39,758 bases of DNA from NCBI GenBank assembly GCA_902774015.1, contig CACYHB010000015.1, forward strand, positions 1-39,758. Direction: 5' to 3'. Positions 14,033-24,600 of the stretch are shown here, piece after piece. How positions within the stretch are numbered: the stretch's first letter is position 1; every line of letters starts with the position of its first letter. Origin of the DNA: Oscillospiraceae bacterium (GTDB lineage: Bacteria; Bacillota; Clostridia; Oscillospirales; Oscillospiraceae). The translations under genes and the position numbers were made by a program. Below the pieces are notes generated by a model. That model had not been told where the DNA came from, searched no databases, and saw only the letters and a program-made list of their open reading frames with translations.

Positions 14033-14433
14033 GTGACTACCTCCCACCCGTAAACGCCGGGTTGCCAGACATTGTTGTCCATGGTGCTGCGGTACACAGG
14101 GCCGTCAGCATCCGGGTAGCGGACCAGATCGCCAGTGTTGTAAGCGTCCTGCGCCCCTGTGGGCTGCCGCCAGACGGGGATTTCTCCGGGCTTCGCCACT
14201 TCTGTCCACAGCGCGGGAGTAGCGGGAGGCTCCCAGCCGCTCTGACTGGTATGAGCCTGTACACAGCGATACAGTATGTCACCGTAGCGGACGCGGAAAT
14301 CGGCTTCATACTCGACGCCAACCGCCCACGCCGGGAACAGCTTGACCGCCACAAGCGCGTCTGCGTCAGAGAGAGAGACAACGGCCTTTTCGAGCATTGG
14401 GCGGAGCGCCCTTGCTTCATCCTGTACGCTCAT
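14029..14433 (-). CDS. Tail-associated protein with CBM5/12-like modules
   Basis: A 134-aa protein. After a helical N-terminus (residues 1-30), two Trp/Tyr-rich stretches resemble chitin/carbohydrate-binding modules: YGDILYRCVQAHTSQSGWEP (about 50-70) and YNTGDLVRYPDADGPVYRS with NVWQPGVYGWEVV at the end (about 98-133). Such modules are common at the tips of phage tail fibres, where they may touch cell-surface glycans. The ATG overlaps the previous stop by one base and the stop overlaps the next start (ATGA). Confidence 0.75.
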   Translation of the reverse strand: MSVQDEARALRPMLEKAVVSLSDADALVAVKLFPAWAVGVEYEADFRVRYGDILYRCVQAHTSQSGWEPPATPALWTEVAKPGEIPVWRQPTGAQDAYNTGDLVRYPDADGPVYRSTMDNNVWQPGVYGWEVVT

Positions 14434-14579
14434 TACTCGCTCACCCCCATTAGAATGTCGTAGGCTTCTGCCTTGTCCTCGACAGTATGCTCATCTTCGG
14501 GAGGGACAGGGTCGGGGACTTCATAGTCCTTGTAGCGGACATTCCCGTCTCCAAGAGTTTCTTTGCAATGGATAATCAT
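14433..14579 (-). CDS. 48-aa tail-region protein, unknown function
   Basis: A small acidic protein (MIIHCKETLGDGNVRYKDY, then a Pro/Glu-rich PDPVPPEDE). Its ATG follows the upstream stop directly (TAAATG) with GAGGTGA as ribosome binding site, and its TAA shares a base with the next ATG. This tight coupling and protein-like composition support a real gene. Similar short proteins sit beside phage tail-fibre genes; the function is unknown. Confidence 0.65.
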   Translation of the reverse strand: MIIHCKETLGDGNVRYKDYEVPDPVPPEDEHTVEDKAEAYDILMGVSE

Positions 14580-15365
14580 TTAAGTCACCTCACTGGTCAA
14601 GATGGTGTCTCCGGCGGCGTAGGAAGTGCCGTTGTAGGTCGTGGCTTCGGAGGCTTTGATGATGATGGTTGCAGCGGTTGCGTTGCGTCTGTAATTCGCC
14701 AGCAAAGTATCGACATTTGCTCCCGTCGCGTAAGCGGTAATAGTCAAGGTTGCTTGAGTGCAGGCATAGAACGGTTGGTTGTTGGTAAGCGGCGCTGGAT
14801 GCCCGACAGAGCCAATCTGGACAGTTTCCAAGGTTGTACTGGACTGGAAAACAAAGTCTCCCATCGTAGTCACTACTGGAAGAAAAATATTTTTCGTGGA
14901 ATAGACCTGACGAAAGCAAGTGCTACCTATGCTCGTCGCACTTGGAAGGCTTATCGTTTGCAGACCGCTGTTATTAAAGCAGTTGTTACCGCACGAAATG
15001 ACATCTTCAAGCCCCGCTATTTCTGAGATGAACCGATTGTAAAACGCTCCATTTCCTAATGTCTGACAGTCGTGTAAAACCACTTTTGACAGGTAGCCAT
15101 ATGCATAGCCCCTAAATCCCGCCGATGCTGCGCCGAATTCGTAAACACCGCAATCTCCGTACTTGTCAACTTCGGTCATATAGCCGTTCGCGTCCCTTGT
15201 CTTAACCACAACACCGTCCGTGATGGTCGTGCCCCCGCTCGGAATCGCCTGCACGGCGCTCACAAACCCGCTCGGAAACGCAAGCGCGGCAGAAGTGCCG
15301 CCCTTGGTGCGGATCGCGTTGGCTACGGCGGTGAGGTCGGTATCGGACGCAATATAATTTGCCAT
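14580..15365 (-). CDS. Tail fibre-like protein with BspA-type LRR
   Basis: A 261-aa protein. The N-terminus (MANYIASDTDLTAVANAIR, then FPSGFVSAVQAI, residues 1-41) is a module I recognise from phage tail fibre or receptor-binding proteins. Residues about 95-190 carry BspA/LRR_5-type repeats (NCFNNSGLQTISLP, TCFRQVYSTKNIFLP, FVFQSSTTLETVQIG). The C-terminus (TAATIIIKASEATTYNGTSY) looks like a beta-rich cap. Probable role: adsorption or receptor recognition. GGGTGAG precedes the ATG, which overlaps the tailspike stop (TGATG). The LRR part is lower in GC (about 43% over 14881-15000 by hand count) than neighbouring genes. Confidence 0.8.
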   Translation of the reverse strand: MANYIASDTDLTAVANAIRTKGGTSAALAFPSGFVSAVQAIPSGGTTITDGVVVKTRDANGYMTEVDKYGDCGVYEFGAASAGFRGYAYGYLSKVVLHDCQTLGNGAFYNRFISEIAGLEDVISCGNNCFNNSGLQTISLPSATSIGSTCFRQVYSTKNIFLPVVTTMGDFVFQSSTTLETVQIGSVGHPAPLTNNQPFYACTQATLTITAYATGANVDTLLANYRRNATAATIIIKASEATTYNGTSYAAGDTILTSEVT

Positions 15366-18184
15366 CAGAAGCTCACCCCCTGTGCGCTCGGCAGCGCGAG
15401 GTTGGTCTGTGTCATAGTGCCAACCATTGCAATGCCATCGTTGTCAATCGGGTCAAGGCCGGGCAGCAGCGTGGCCTCATACAGAACCCCACCTGTGATA
15501 CCTGTCAGATGCAGTTCACCCGTGCTGGTATCGAGGCTGCTGACTGTAAAAATTACGGGATAGTTTTGCGTATCAGGCGGCACAATCAGCGCAAAATTCA
15601 TTTTTGGCTGATGTGTATAGGCAGCCATTAGATTTTGCGGAGATAGCTGGATAACTACGCCGTTATTGTTTTGGTCATAGAGTATGACAGGCACATTTAC
15701 CGCATACACTTCGCCGAGAATGTTCTCAAATGCAGATACATCTAATTGGTGTACATGGTCGGCTCTTGCGTATTCGTTCGACGCCCCAGCACTACCGGAA
15801 GAAGAAGAAATCCATTCGGGCGTAGCATCCGATGGCTGCGGTGGCTGTGTGTCAGCGTCCCGGTCGATACTCAGCACGTGGTAATACGTTGAGTAGATCA
15901 TCGTGACAGTATCGCCCGACTTGATTACCCCAGCCGTGATCGCCGCGCCCTTGTAATAGATGTCCTTCGCGCCTTTGCTGTTGATGTTCAAGGTCGCACC
16001 AGCGGGGACGGCGTTGGTGAACTTTATAGCAACGATGCCGCCAGTTGTCAGCGTGTAGCTGGACAGAGCCGCAGTTTTCGCTGCAGTCGCCTCAGCAGTC
16101 GAGCAGGTTGCGTAACCGAAACCCAACTTGACCGGGGTGTAGGTCGTGTTTGCGTCGTATCCGTACACCATGTCCCAGCAGCCGCCCGTGACGCGGGTGG
16201 CGTTGTAGACAAAAAGATAGGTGGACGCCGCCGTGAATGTCGTTGTGACGACTGCCCCGGACAGGGAATTGTAGATGGGCTTGGCCCCAAGACTGTTGAT
16301 ATTCAGCGTCACGCCGGAGGCAGACGCGACAACGCCGTTTTGGAGCCACATGCACACGCCATCCCGCAGCTCCGTGATGCCGTCCACCGTGGCGGTCATG
16401 ACCGTAGCCGTGCTGGTGCTGTCCAGATGGCCCATAGGAATGGACACGGCTTTGTCTGCCGGGCCAAGATGAGTCGCAGACGCTGCATAAGCAAGAGCCT
16501 TAATCTCTACCAGATCAGCAAGCTGCGCCGCCGTCGGAGCGTAGTCAGTATCAGCACCGCTGTGTGTCCAAACCTGAGAATAAGGCCATGCCTCGTTTTC
16601 GCATTGCACAAACGTAAGCGCTGAAATACTGGCATTGGAGTCGTTAAGCATCCACACGTCAAAATAGCGGATTGTCTCATCGCCGACCGTCTCTGTAGTT
16701 GCCTCCGTCCGATAGAATTTCAGCCCGTCAAAATCGTCTGACTCAGAGTGGATTTCCATGCTGGCGGAGTCGTTGGAGCAGACAATCGTGCCTTCTGCTT
16801 CGCCGCGATAAGACAAGTGAATCTTCGCAAAAGACTTTAATCCGGAAGTTTCCGATACGCGGGCGATCCGACGCATTGTTCCGGCAGGCAGGGCCGTATT
16901 CGCGTCAATGACAGATACGGGGCCGTCCCCCAAGTTGACGATGTCGTAGTCTTCCTGAGTGTGCAGCATTCCTGCGTTCACCGAAAATCTGGCCTGATGT
17001 GCAGCAGAAACGCTTCCGCCGATAAACATCCAGGCGTTGACCGGGTTGTTTGCATTATGCCGGACGTTAAGCCCATCGGCGCAGATAGGATTGTACTTGT
17101 GGGTGCGAAATAGCGTCACATATCTCGTGCTTGCTGTTCCGAGGATCAGCGAACAGTTTGCGAAAACGATAGTGGTAAGATTATTGTTATCGTTTTCTAC
17201 AACGTACTTGATAGAGCGACCGTTGAAATAGCACCCGCTGAAAGAATTGGTCTGCTGCTCGCTGCTGTTGGCAACGGCATTGTGAACGAACGTGTAAAGC
17301 GGAGAGTCCACCTGTGCGCCCGAAGAAACGCCGAGGGTGAAGTGACAGTTGCTAAAGAACTGCCCGCCGTGCTCAAGCTCTACTGCATAGCTGCCCCTGT
17401 TTGTCACGAGGTTGCTGAAGTTGTTGTCACCATGGAAACAGTGGATTGCGGCCCCGACATCTGCGTTGGAATAGTTGTCAATATAGCAGCTCTCGATCAT
17501 GGCCTGCGTGGAGATCGGAGTAGTCGCCCCCGGATAGCCGAGGTCGATTCCATACTCCATGTAGTTGGCAATCTTTACTCCGGTCATCACCGAGTGGTGC
17601 GCGTCTTTGATTCTCACGCCACAGCCTGCTTTTTTGTTGGCGTTGATGTAGCCGCCGACCAACTTCACGCCGCCGCGCCCTTTGTTGTCCGTTCCTGTGG
17701 TGTCGTTGTCAACTTCAACAACGGCGCGGCTGTCGGTCGTGCCGTCGTACAGGAGTGAGCCAAGCAGCACAGTCAGCGTGGAGTACCCGGAATAGACGTG
17801 GACAGTATCTGTGACGCGATAGCTGGCGTTGGCATCGAACGCAATAGTACCGGCTCTCACTTCATTGAACATGGTCTGCAGCGCCGTCGAGTCATCGGTC
17901 GTGCCATCGCCGACGGCGCCGTACATCTCAGGAGTGATGACGCTTCCCGCTCCCGGATCGCCTTTGTCGCCGTCCTGACCGTCCATTACATCAAACGCCT
18001 GCGTGCCTTCCGCATCCGTGATTGCAACTCTGTGCCCGCCAGAGATATCTGTAACGGCAACCGTAGGGCTATAACCGTCATCGCCTTTTGCGCCTTTTGG
18101 CCCCATGAGCAATGTTCCGGTCACGTCGATAATGCCGGGGTCGATTTCCACGTTCTCGACGTCAACTGTGCCTCTATGGCTCAT
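15365..18184 (-). CDS. Tailspike protein with pectate-lyase-like beta-helix
   Basis: A 939-aa tail protein. Short collagen-like Gly-x-y runs lie at residues 28-37 and 69-80. EMYGAVGDGTTDDSTAL (about 86-102) is the typical start of a phage right-handed beta-helix (pectate_lyase_3 type), which probably extends to about residue 420. The C-terminal half holds repeated LNINSxGAK modules (ASGVTLNINSLGAK, GATLNINSKGAK) and a SNEYARADHVHQ segment common in phage fibres. It probably binds or degrades surface polysaccharide. The ATG overlaps the upstream gene by 11 bases, with AAGGTG as ribosome binding site. Catalytic residues cannot be assigned by eye. Confidence 0.85.
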   Translation of the reverse strand: MSHRGTVDVENVEIDPGIIDVTGTLLMGPKGAKGDDGYSPTVAVTDISGGHRVAITDAEGTQAFDVMDGQDGDKGDPGAGSVITPEMYGAVGDGTTDDSTALQTMFNEVRAGTIAFDANASYRVTDTVHVYSGYSTLTVLLGSLLYDGTTDSRAVVEVDNDTTGTDNKGRGGVKLVGGYINANKKAGCGVRIKDAHHSVMTGVKIANYMEYGIDLGYPGATTPISTQAMIESCYIDNYSNADVGAAIHCFHGDNNFSNLVTNRGSYAVELEHGGQFFSNCHFTLGVSSGAQVDSPLYTFVHNAVANSSEQQTNSFSGCYFNGRSIKYVVENDNNNLTTIVFANCSLILGTASTRYVTLFRTHKYNPICADGLNVRHNANNPVNAWMFIGGSVSAAHQARFSVNAGMLHTQEDYDIVNLGDGPVSVIDANTALPAGTMRRIARVSETSGLKSFAKIHLSYRGEAEGTIVCSNDSASMEIHSESDDFDGLKFYRTEATTETVGDETIRYFDVWMLNDSNASISALTFVQCENEAWPYSQVWTHSGADTDYAPTAAQLADLVEIKALAYAASATHLGPADKAVSIPMGHLDSTSTATVMTATVDGITELRDGVCMWLQNGVVASASGVTLNINSLGAKPIYNSLSGAVVTTTFTAASTYLFVYNATRVTGGCWDMVYGYDANTTYTPVKLGFGYATCSTAEATAAKTAALSSYTLTTGGIVAIKFTNAVPAGATLNINSKGAKDIYYKGAAITAGVIKSGDTVTMIYSTYYHVLSIDRDADTQPPQPSDATPEWISSSSGSAGASNEYARADHVHQLDVSAFENILGEVYAVNVPVILYDQNNNGVVIQLSPQNLMAAYTHQPKMNFALIVPPDTQNYPVIFTVSSLDTSTGELHLTGITGGVLYEATLLPGLDPIDNDGIAMVGTMTQTNLALPSAQGVSF

Positions 18185-18512
18185 AGTGCATCACCTTTCT
18201 GTAGTCGTTGTCGAGCAGCTCCATCTCAATCTGGCAGATCGCGCCGCGGGTCTCATCCTCATACACCCAGTTGAGCTGCAGCGTCACGTCGCCCTCTGTA
18301 AAGCGGATCGTATCATCTTGGACGAGGCTGACAAGGATTCTGTCGTTTTCGTCTATGCTGATCCGCTCGCTCGGGATCACCTTGACGCGGCTGCCCTGCG
18401 TGATCGTGGCGAGGATCTGCTCTTCGTCCGAGAAACTCACGTTTTCCGCAAGCGTGATCCGTATTGTCGGTGTCGTCCCGATGATGATCTGCGGCACGTT
18501 GCTTTCTCCCAT
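18174..18512 (-). CDS. Baseplate-like phage protein (112 aa)
   Basis: A mostly beta-stranded 112-aa protein (PQIIIGTTPTIRITLAENV, then short alternating segments). The first strands recall the N-terminal domain of BppU-type baseplate proteins, but the match is loose. The ATG at 18512 is chosen because GGAGG lies 10 bases before it; the longer start at 18536 would place that site inside the coding region and overlap the promoter -10. First gene after the second late promoter, and coupled to the tailspike gene. Confidence 0.65.
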   Translation of the reverse strand: MGESNVPQIIIGTTPTIRITLAENVSFSDEEQILATITQGSRVKVIPSERISIDENDRILVSLVQDDTIRFTEGDVTLQLNWVYEDETRGAICQIEMELLDNDYRKVMHYEP

Positions 18513-18534
18513 GCTCTCCGCCTCCTTTTTTCGC

Positions 18535-18575
18535 ATGGTATCAAAAAAGCCCCTTCTTTTTCCATGTCCTCACAA
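18535..18575 (-). promoter_or_regulatory. Putative phage late promoter, copy 2 (tail genes)
   Basis: Read on the minus strand, a 19-base box TTGTGAGGACATGGAAAAA (18575-18557) is followed after 13 bases by TGATACCAT (18543-18535), an extended -10. The same box at the same 13-base distance from TGGTATCAT is found at 38221-38261. It lies 22 bases upstream of the start at 18512 and directly behind a terminator. Confidence 0.7.
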
Positions 18576-18602
18576 CAAAAAGCGGGAGGCTTCCCTCCCG
18601 CT
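18576..18602 (-). terminator. Terminator of the 3,110-aa gene
   Basis: AGCGGGAGG (18581-18589) pairs with CCTCCCGCT (18594-18602) around a 4-base loop. On the minus strand TTTTTGTTG follows. It separates the head/ejection operon from the tail/lysis operon. Confidence 0.85.
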
Positions 18603-18608
18603 CTTTGT

Positions 18609-21600
18609 TTACTTGTGCCAGGGCGTTTTTGCCAGCGTCTTTTCGCTGTTTCGGTACTTGAAGCGGAAGATCACGTCCTTCTGTGCCGGCGTCAGGTTCA
18701 GACCGTCGATGTAGGCGATTACCTGCTTTTGCGTGTCGTCACCCGTGAAAGCGCTGACCTGCTTCCAGTAGTTGTACCAGTCGCGTTTTCCGATCCCGCT
18801 TTCCTGTACGGAGTTGAAATACCACAGTGCTGAAGCGCCCGTGATTTCGCCCAGCGTCTCGTCCGTCCCGGCGAAGTCCAGCACGGCCACGGCCTTGTCG
18901 ATGTTCTCCTCGCTCTGGCCGCCGTACTTGGCCATCATTCGGCGCAGCTGCTGCTCGCTGATCTCTCCGTAGGTATAGGCTTCCCGGATCTCGTCATAGG
19001 CAAAGCCCGTGTCCTTCTCGCACTGCCACTTGAGCACGGCCGCGTTCGCGTCCTCCCGGCTCTGCCCGCCGTAGCGCATCCGCCTTTCCACGGCTGTGCT
19101 GTTCGTCATCTGTCCGTCCAGATAGGCTTCCTTGAGATCTCCGTACTGGATCCCGGTCACAACAAAGCAGCTCCACTCCTGCACGGTTTCCTCGGCCTCG
19201 CGCTGCCGCATCCCGCCGTATGCCTGCAGGAGCTTGACGGCCTGCGCCTTGTCGATGCTGCGTGCCTCTTTTTCTGTGCCCTGATACCATTCGCGGATCC
19301 TCGTCTTGACGGTCGAGCTGATGCTCTTCTCCGCATAGCCCAGGCTCAGCAGCTCCTTGAGCGTGCTCTGATAGCCGGCGGCGTCGTTCTTCTTCACCGC
19401 ACCCAGCAGCGCGTCATACTTTCCGGCGCCGTCAAGGCTCCACTCATACACCGTCTGCTTCGCTTCGCTCGCGTCAGCCGCGAGCCCCTGTTCGATCAGG
19501 AGCTTTTGCGCCTCCTCCTCTGTCAGGTTCCCGTCCTGCAGCGCGTATTTGATGCTCTTTTCCGGTCCCGGATCGTATGTCCTGAAGCGGTACGTACCGA
19601 CCTGGCCGGCCGTGTTGTTCCAGACCGTCTGCACCTCTCGCAGCGTGTTGCCCAGCGGCAGCCCGCTCAGCTGCGACAGCGCCTTCATCACGTTGTATAT
19701 CTTCCCGAACGTAGTCATGCGCCCGTTGTAGGTTGCGTCCGTCGGCGAGTCGATCGTCCCTGTCTGCAGCTTCACCGTCTCGGAGATGATCTCCCACGCC
19801 TTCTTGACGCTTTTGGCCCACTCCATGTCCAGACGTTGCGTCTCGAAGCCGTGCAGCATGGAGTCGATGTCCCGCAGATACGGCAGCTTGTTGTGGATCG
19901 CGAGATCGTTCCAAAGATTCCCCTCCCAGAACTCCCCGCGAAATCCCATTTTTTCCAGCCACTTTTCCGTAAAGCTCGCATACTCGTCGTCGTCCCGCAG
20001 CGCGTCGGCGATGGATTCGACGATGGCCGCCGCGGCCGCCGTCGCGGCATAAGCGAGCATCGCCCGGCCGACCGCGCCGCGCGTCTTGCGCCACGCCTGC
20101 TGCGTGCTCCCGCTCCGGCGTTTCTCCGCGCGGAAGTCGTTGTAGGCGTCGAGCACCATGTTGTAGCTCAGCGTCGGCTCTGACAGGAAGCTCGTTGCCA
20201 TCCCCGCGAAGACGCCCTTCTGCCGCATGTTCTGGCTTCTGGTCATGGTGGAGTCCATCACCTGCGTCCGGTAGATCACATCGTCAAAGCGCTGCGCGGT
20301 CGCCCGCATCAGCTCCTCGCCCCGCAGGTGCTGCTTCTCCGCGACCTCCGCCTCGCAGGCGTTCCAAAGGAAGCCCCAGGTCATCTTATCGCCCCACTCG
20401 GCAAGGAGCATGGACTTCTCGCGCACCTGGTCGGTCAGCTTGTCGTCGTGCTTGATCATCTCGCGCAGGCCGGTGTTGATGTTGGTGTCGTAGAAGCCCA
20501 TGTCCTTCCACACCGCCGTCCCGCTGTACTTCATGGCCTTGTCGCGTCCGGCCTTGTTTCCCATGCTGACGCCCTTGGCCAGATACTTCGGGTCCAGCAC
20601 CGCCGCGGCGCGCACGTAGGCGGTCGGCTGCAGCATGGCCACGCGCAGGTTGGCCGCTACTGCGGCCACCTTGTAGTTGGACAGCATCTTCGCCGCAGCC
20701 TCCTCGCCGCGGCCGCCCTCCTGCGTGCCGTTCATATCCTTCATGAACGTGATAAAGTAGCTCGTCGCGTCCTTGCCCAGCGCCCGCTCCGCCGCCTTCT
20801 GCATGCTCACGGTGGTATACTGCCCGCTCTCCTCGTTCTGCTCGCTGATCGCGTTATAGCTGTACCACTTCATCGCGTCAAGCAGCGGTAGTCCCAGCGC
20901 GTTGTATTTGGCCATGTCCGCCATGTGGTTTGCAAAGGTGTCGAAGGCGCTGCCGAGCACGATGGAATTGCTTGCGTCCCTGATCGTGTTCTTGGTAAAT
21001 CCCATGTTCAGCAGCCGGAACAGGTTGGTGCTGTCTCGGCCCGGATCCCGCAGCGCGCGGCCGCGCGGGTCGGTCTTGATCGGCCAGTAGTGCTCCTCGG
21101 TGAACTGCCGGATGCCGAAGCGCGCCATGCTTACCTCGTTGCCCCATTCGGTGCCCCGCGTGTTCATGTATTTCTGCAGCGCGTCCACGATCGCCCGGTC
21201 CCGCTCGCTCAGCACAGCCGTGATCTCCTGCAGCTCCTCCAGCGTCAGCAGGTAGTTTTCCGCCTGCGTGATCGTCTTCGTCCCGTCCTGGATATCGGAG
21301 ACGCGGATGCCGGCGCCGAGGATGTGGCCGAGCGCCTGCTCACGGCGGGACAGGGCGTAGAGCTCCATCACCTGCGCCTTGCTCATGCGCACGTTCTCCG
21401 TGCCTTCGCTGCGCAGGGCCTCGTTTCCGTCCTCCGTCTTTTCCAGCAGCCGCTTGTGGAGCTGGAAGCTGTAAATCTTCCTCTCCGCCTCGCGCACTTC
21501 CTTTGCGCTGTAGGTCTTCTCGGCAAATTCGACGATCTCCCGGCTGTTGAAGGCCATCTTGCCCCAGCCGTCCTGCAGCTCGCGGAAGATCTGCAGGCCT

Positions 21601-24600
21601 GCCGGGCCGAAGCGCTTGAAGAAGTAGTAGGGCGTCGTGTTGTCCCACTGGAGGAAGCGGCTCAGCGCGTTGTCCGCCTTGGCCCGCTCCAGCGCGTCCA
21701 GGTATTTCACGGTCTCCTCCGCGGCCGCGGAGACGGTAGCGCCCCTCTCCCCGGCCAGCAGCTCATTCTGCTGTGTGATTGCCTTGGAGAGCACCGTCAG
21801 GATGTCCTCCAGATCCTGCAGCTGCTGCAGATCCATCCGGGCCGTTACCCACGTCTTGTCGCCGTCGATGGCCGCCTGCACGCTGTCGATGTGCTTCTCC
21901 ATCACCTCCGCCAGATCCTGCGGCAGATCCATCAACATGCCCTTCCAGTCGCTCTCCGCGCCTTCCATGAAGGCAAGGTTGCTCGCCACGGCCCGCCGGA
22001 TCTCGTTCATCTGCCGGATGTACATCTGCTGCGTCTTTTCGCCCGCTCGATGGGACAAAGTGTCCACCGAGAGCAAAAACTGCCCAAGCGCTGCCTTGAA
22101 CTTCTCCGGCACATGCTTTTCCTTGCTGTTCTCGGTCAGGTATTTTGCCAGGCGGTTCGCGGCCTTCGCGATGCGGATGCGCGCCTTGTACTCCTTGTCC
22201 CGCGTGATCGAGCGCTCGCGCAGCTCGTGCACCTTTTCGCTCACCATCTGCCGCCGCAGCGCCTTTTCGTCCTGCAGTTCGGCGTAGCGGTAGCGCGCCT
22301 CGTCCTGGGCGTCGTTGAGGACCTGCTGCCGGCGCTTGTCCTTTTCTTCCAGGCGCTGACGCTGTTTTTCCGTCTCCCGCTGCAGCCGCTCCTTCATCTG
22401 CTGATACGCCCGGTCGGCCACAGTCTCGCTCTGCCTCACGTCTCCGGACAGCAGCGTGTCGATGATCTCCCCGGCCACCATCTCGGAGATCTCCCGGACT
22501 TCATAATCCCGGTACATCTCATAATAGCTCGGCTCCAGTCTCTCCAGCGCTTCAACGATCTGGTTGAGCTGATCGCTCGGCGCCGTCACGTCCCGCGGGA
22601 ACCACCGCTCGCCGAACTGGTCCCCGAGGCTCTGATACACCTCATCCAGACTCTCGCCCGTTCGGTTGAGCTTCAGCACACCCATGTGCTTTTTGCGGAA
22701 GTAGTCCAGCTCCGGCATGTCCTGCCGGATGTAGTCCGTGATCTGGATCGGCGTCCTGCGCAGATAATCCCGCACCTCCTGCCGCAGCTGCGCGTGGCTG
22801 TCCTCGGTCTCGTAGACGTTCCGCACAATCATCCGCGCGATCCTGGCCGCCCGGCGTTTCGCCTCTTCGTAAAAGCTCACGCCGGCGCCGGCGCGGTTCT
22901 GCGTCATAAAGTCGCCCAGTTCCTGCAGCATCGCGCTCACCTCGCCCACGTCGGCCTCGCTCTGATGCTCCTTCAGGAGGGCGCGTGCCACGCGGCGGAT
23001 GTCGTCCTTGCGCAGCGTCTCTTTTCCCGGCTCCGTGCGCCTGGCCTGCGCCTGCCAGTATTCAAGCAGCTCCTTCTGCGTCCGGTTCTGCTCCCGCAGA
23101 CGGCGAAGCGTCTGTGCCGCCTCGTTGGGGTTGGCGTCCCGCCAGGCGGCCGTTGCCTTCTCCAGCGCCCGTTTGATCTGCGGCATGGCTTCCATCCGCC
23201 GGAGGGCGTTCTCGGCGTTCAGGATGCTCTTCTCCGTCTTCCGGAGCTTCTCCGTGATCTTGTCCTTCTCCGTCCCCTCCGCGCTCTCAGCGGCCTCCTG
23301 TAGCCGCTGTAGGCGTCTCTGGTGCTCCTCCAGCTTCTGCGCCTTCTTGCGGTACTCCTGCAGCTCCGCGCCGCCCTGGCCGCCCTCCGCGGCCTCCAGC
23401 AGCAGCTCCCTGTCGTCCGGCATGAAATCGCGCTCCTGATAGAGCGTTCCATCGTCTCTTTCAGTATACGAAAACAGCATTTCCTCTCTCTGCTGGGCCG
23501 TGTACTGGAGTCCCCCGTCGCTTCTCGGAATTTTCTTGACAGCCGCATAAAGCTGTGCTACAGTATTGATGCCGCTTGAGGAAGGCGCGGATGGGCCGTT
23601 TGTTGCCGAACCGTTTCCGATAGCGGCGATTTCTATATCCCGAAAAACATAAACATGAGCATTGTCCAGGCTTTGAACAACTGTCCCTACAACCACCATC
23701 GTATCTCTTCCGGTTTCTTTTCCGCTTTGATCTTTTGTCACATAATCAAATGTGTTATAGACTCTATACCCGAACAGAGGTATATGCTTGTTGTCCAGAT
23801 GTGTCCGTTCAAGTCCCATCAAGTGCCCGTTTTCCAATAGCTGTTTAATATCAGGAATCATATCCAAAAGAATCTGGTATTCTTGTTGATTTGCTTTTGA
23901 TAGCGATTCTCTGATTGCGTCAGCCGACAGATTTGCATCAAGATCCATTCCATTAATATGAATCTTTGTAATCCCCGTTCCGTAGGCAGCTTGGTAGATG
24001 CTTTTCCCATTGCTGAACCATGACCCGCTTCTTTTGGGTTGGCTTCCCTTGACGATATCCGTTTTTACGATCCGAGAATTATCCTCGCGCATGGTCTTGT
24101 TGAAGCGCGCCGAAAGCGGGAAGCGATCGCCAAGTTGCTTGCTCAGCTCATCAAGCTTTTGTTTTGCGAGTTTTTCACGAATCGCATTATAATCTCTATC
24201 TTGCATCTGCGCGCCGCCCGTCTGGGCGGTGTTTTTCGTTCCCTTCCCGCTCCGGTCGTTACGGATCGCGCCGAGAAGCGCCGCGTCCCAGCGCTTCTGC
24301 AGCTCGGCGGCATGCTGCTCCATGGCCTTTGCCTCGTCGTGGTAGGCCTCCACGCCCTCGAAGGCGTCCCGGATCTTCTGCGTCCAGCCCTTCACCCAGT
24401 CGCTGATGCGCTCAAAGAGGCTCCTGTTCTCCCGGGCGAGCTGCTCGGCCACGCTGCTGCGCCGCAGCATCATCTCGCAGCCGTCGGCCACGACCTCGTC
24501 GATCGCCTGCTCCATGCTGAGCGTCCCGCTCGTGTCCCGCGCCAGCTTGTCCTCGGCCAGCTCCTTAAGGCTCCGCCCCTTCCACTCGATGAGCGTGTCC

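Noticed and set aside
20925-23303. 792-residue open frame on the plus strand opposite the giant gene
   Set aside because: Antisense shadow in GC-rich DNA: no ribosome binding site, His/Arg/Leu/Val-biased composition and no recognisable domain, while the minus strand holds a continuous protein-like gene.
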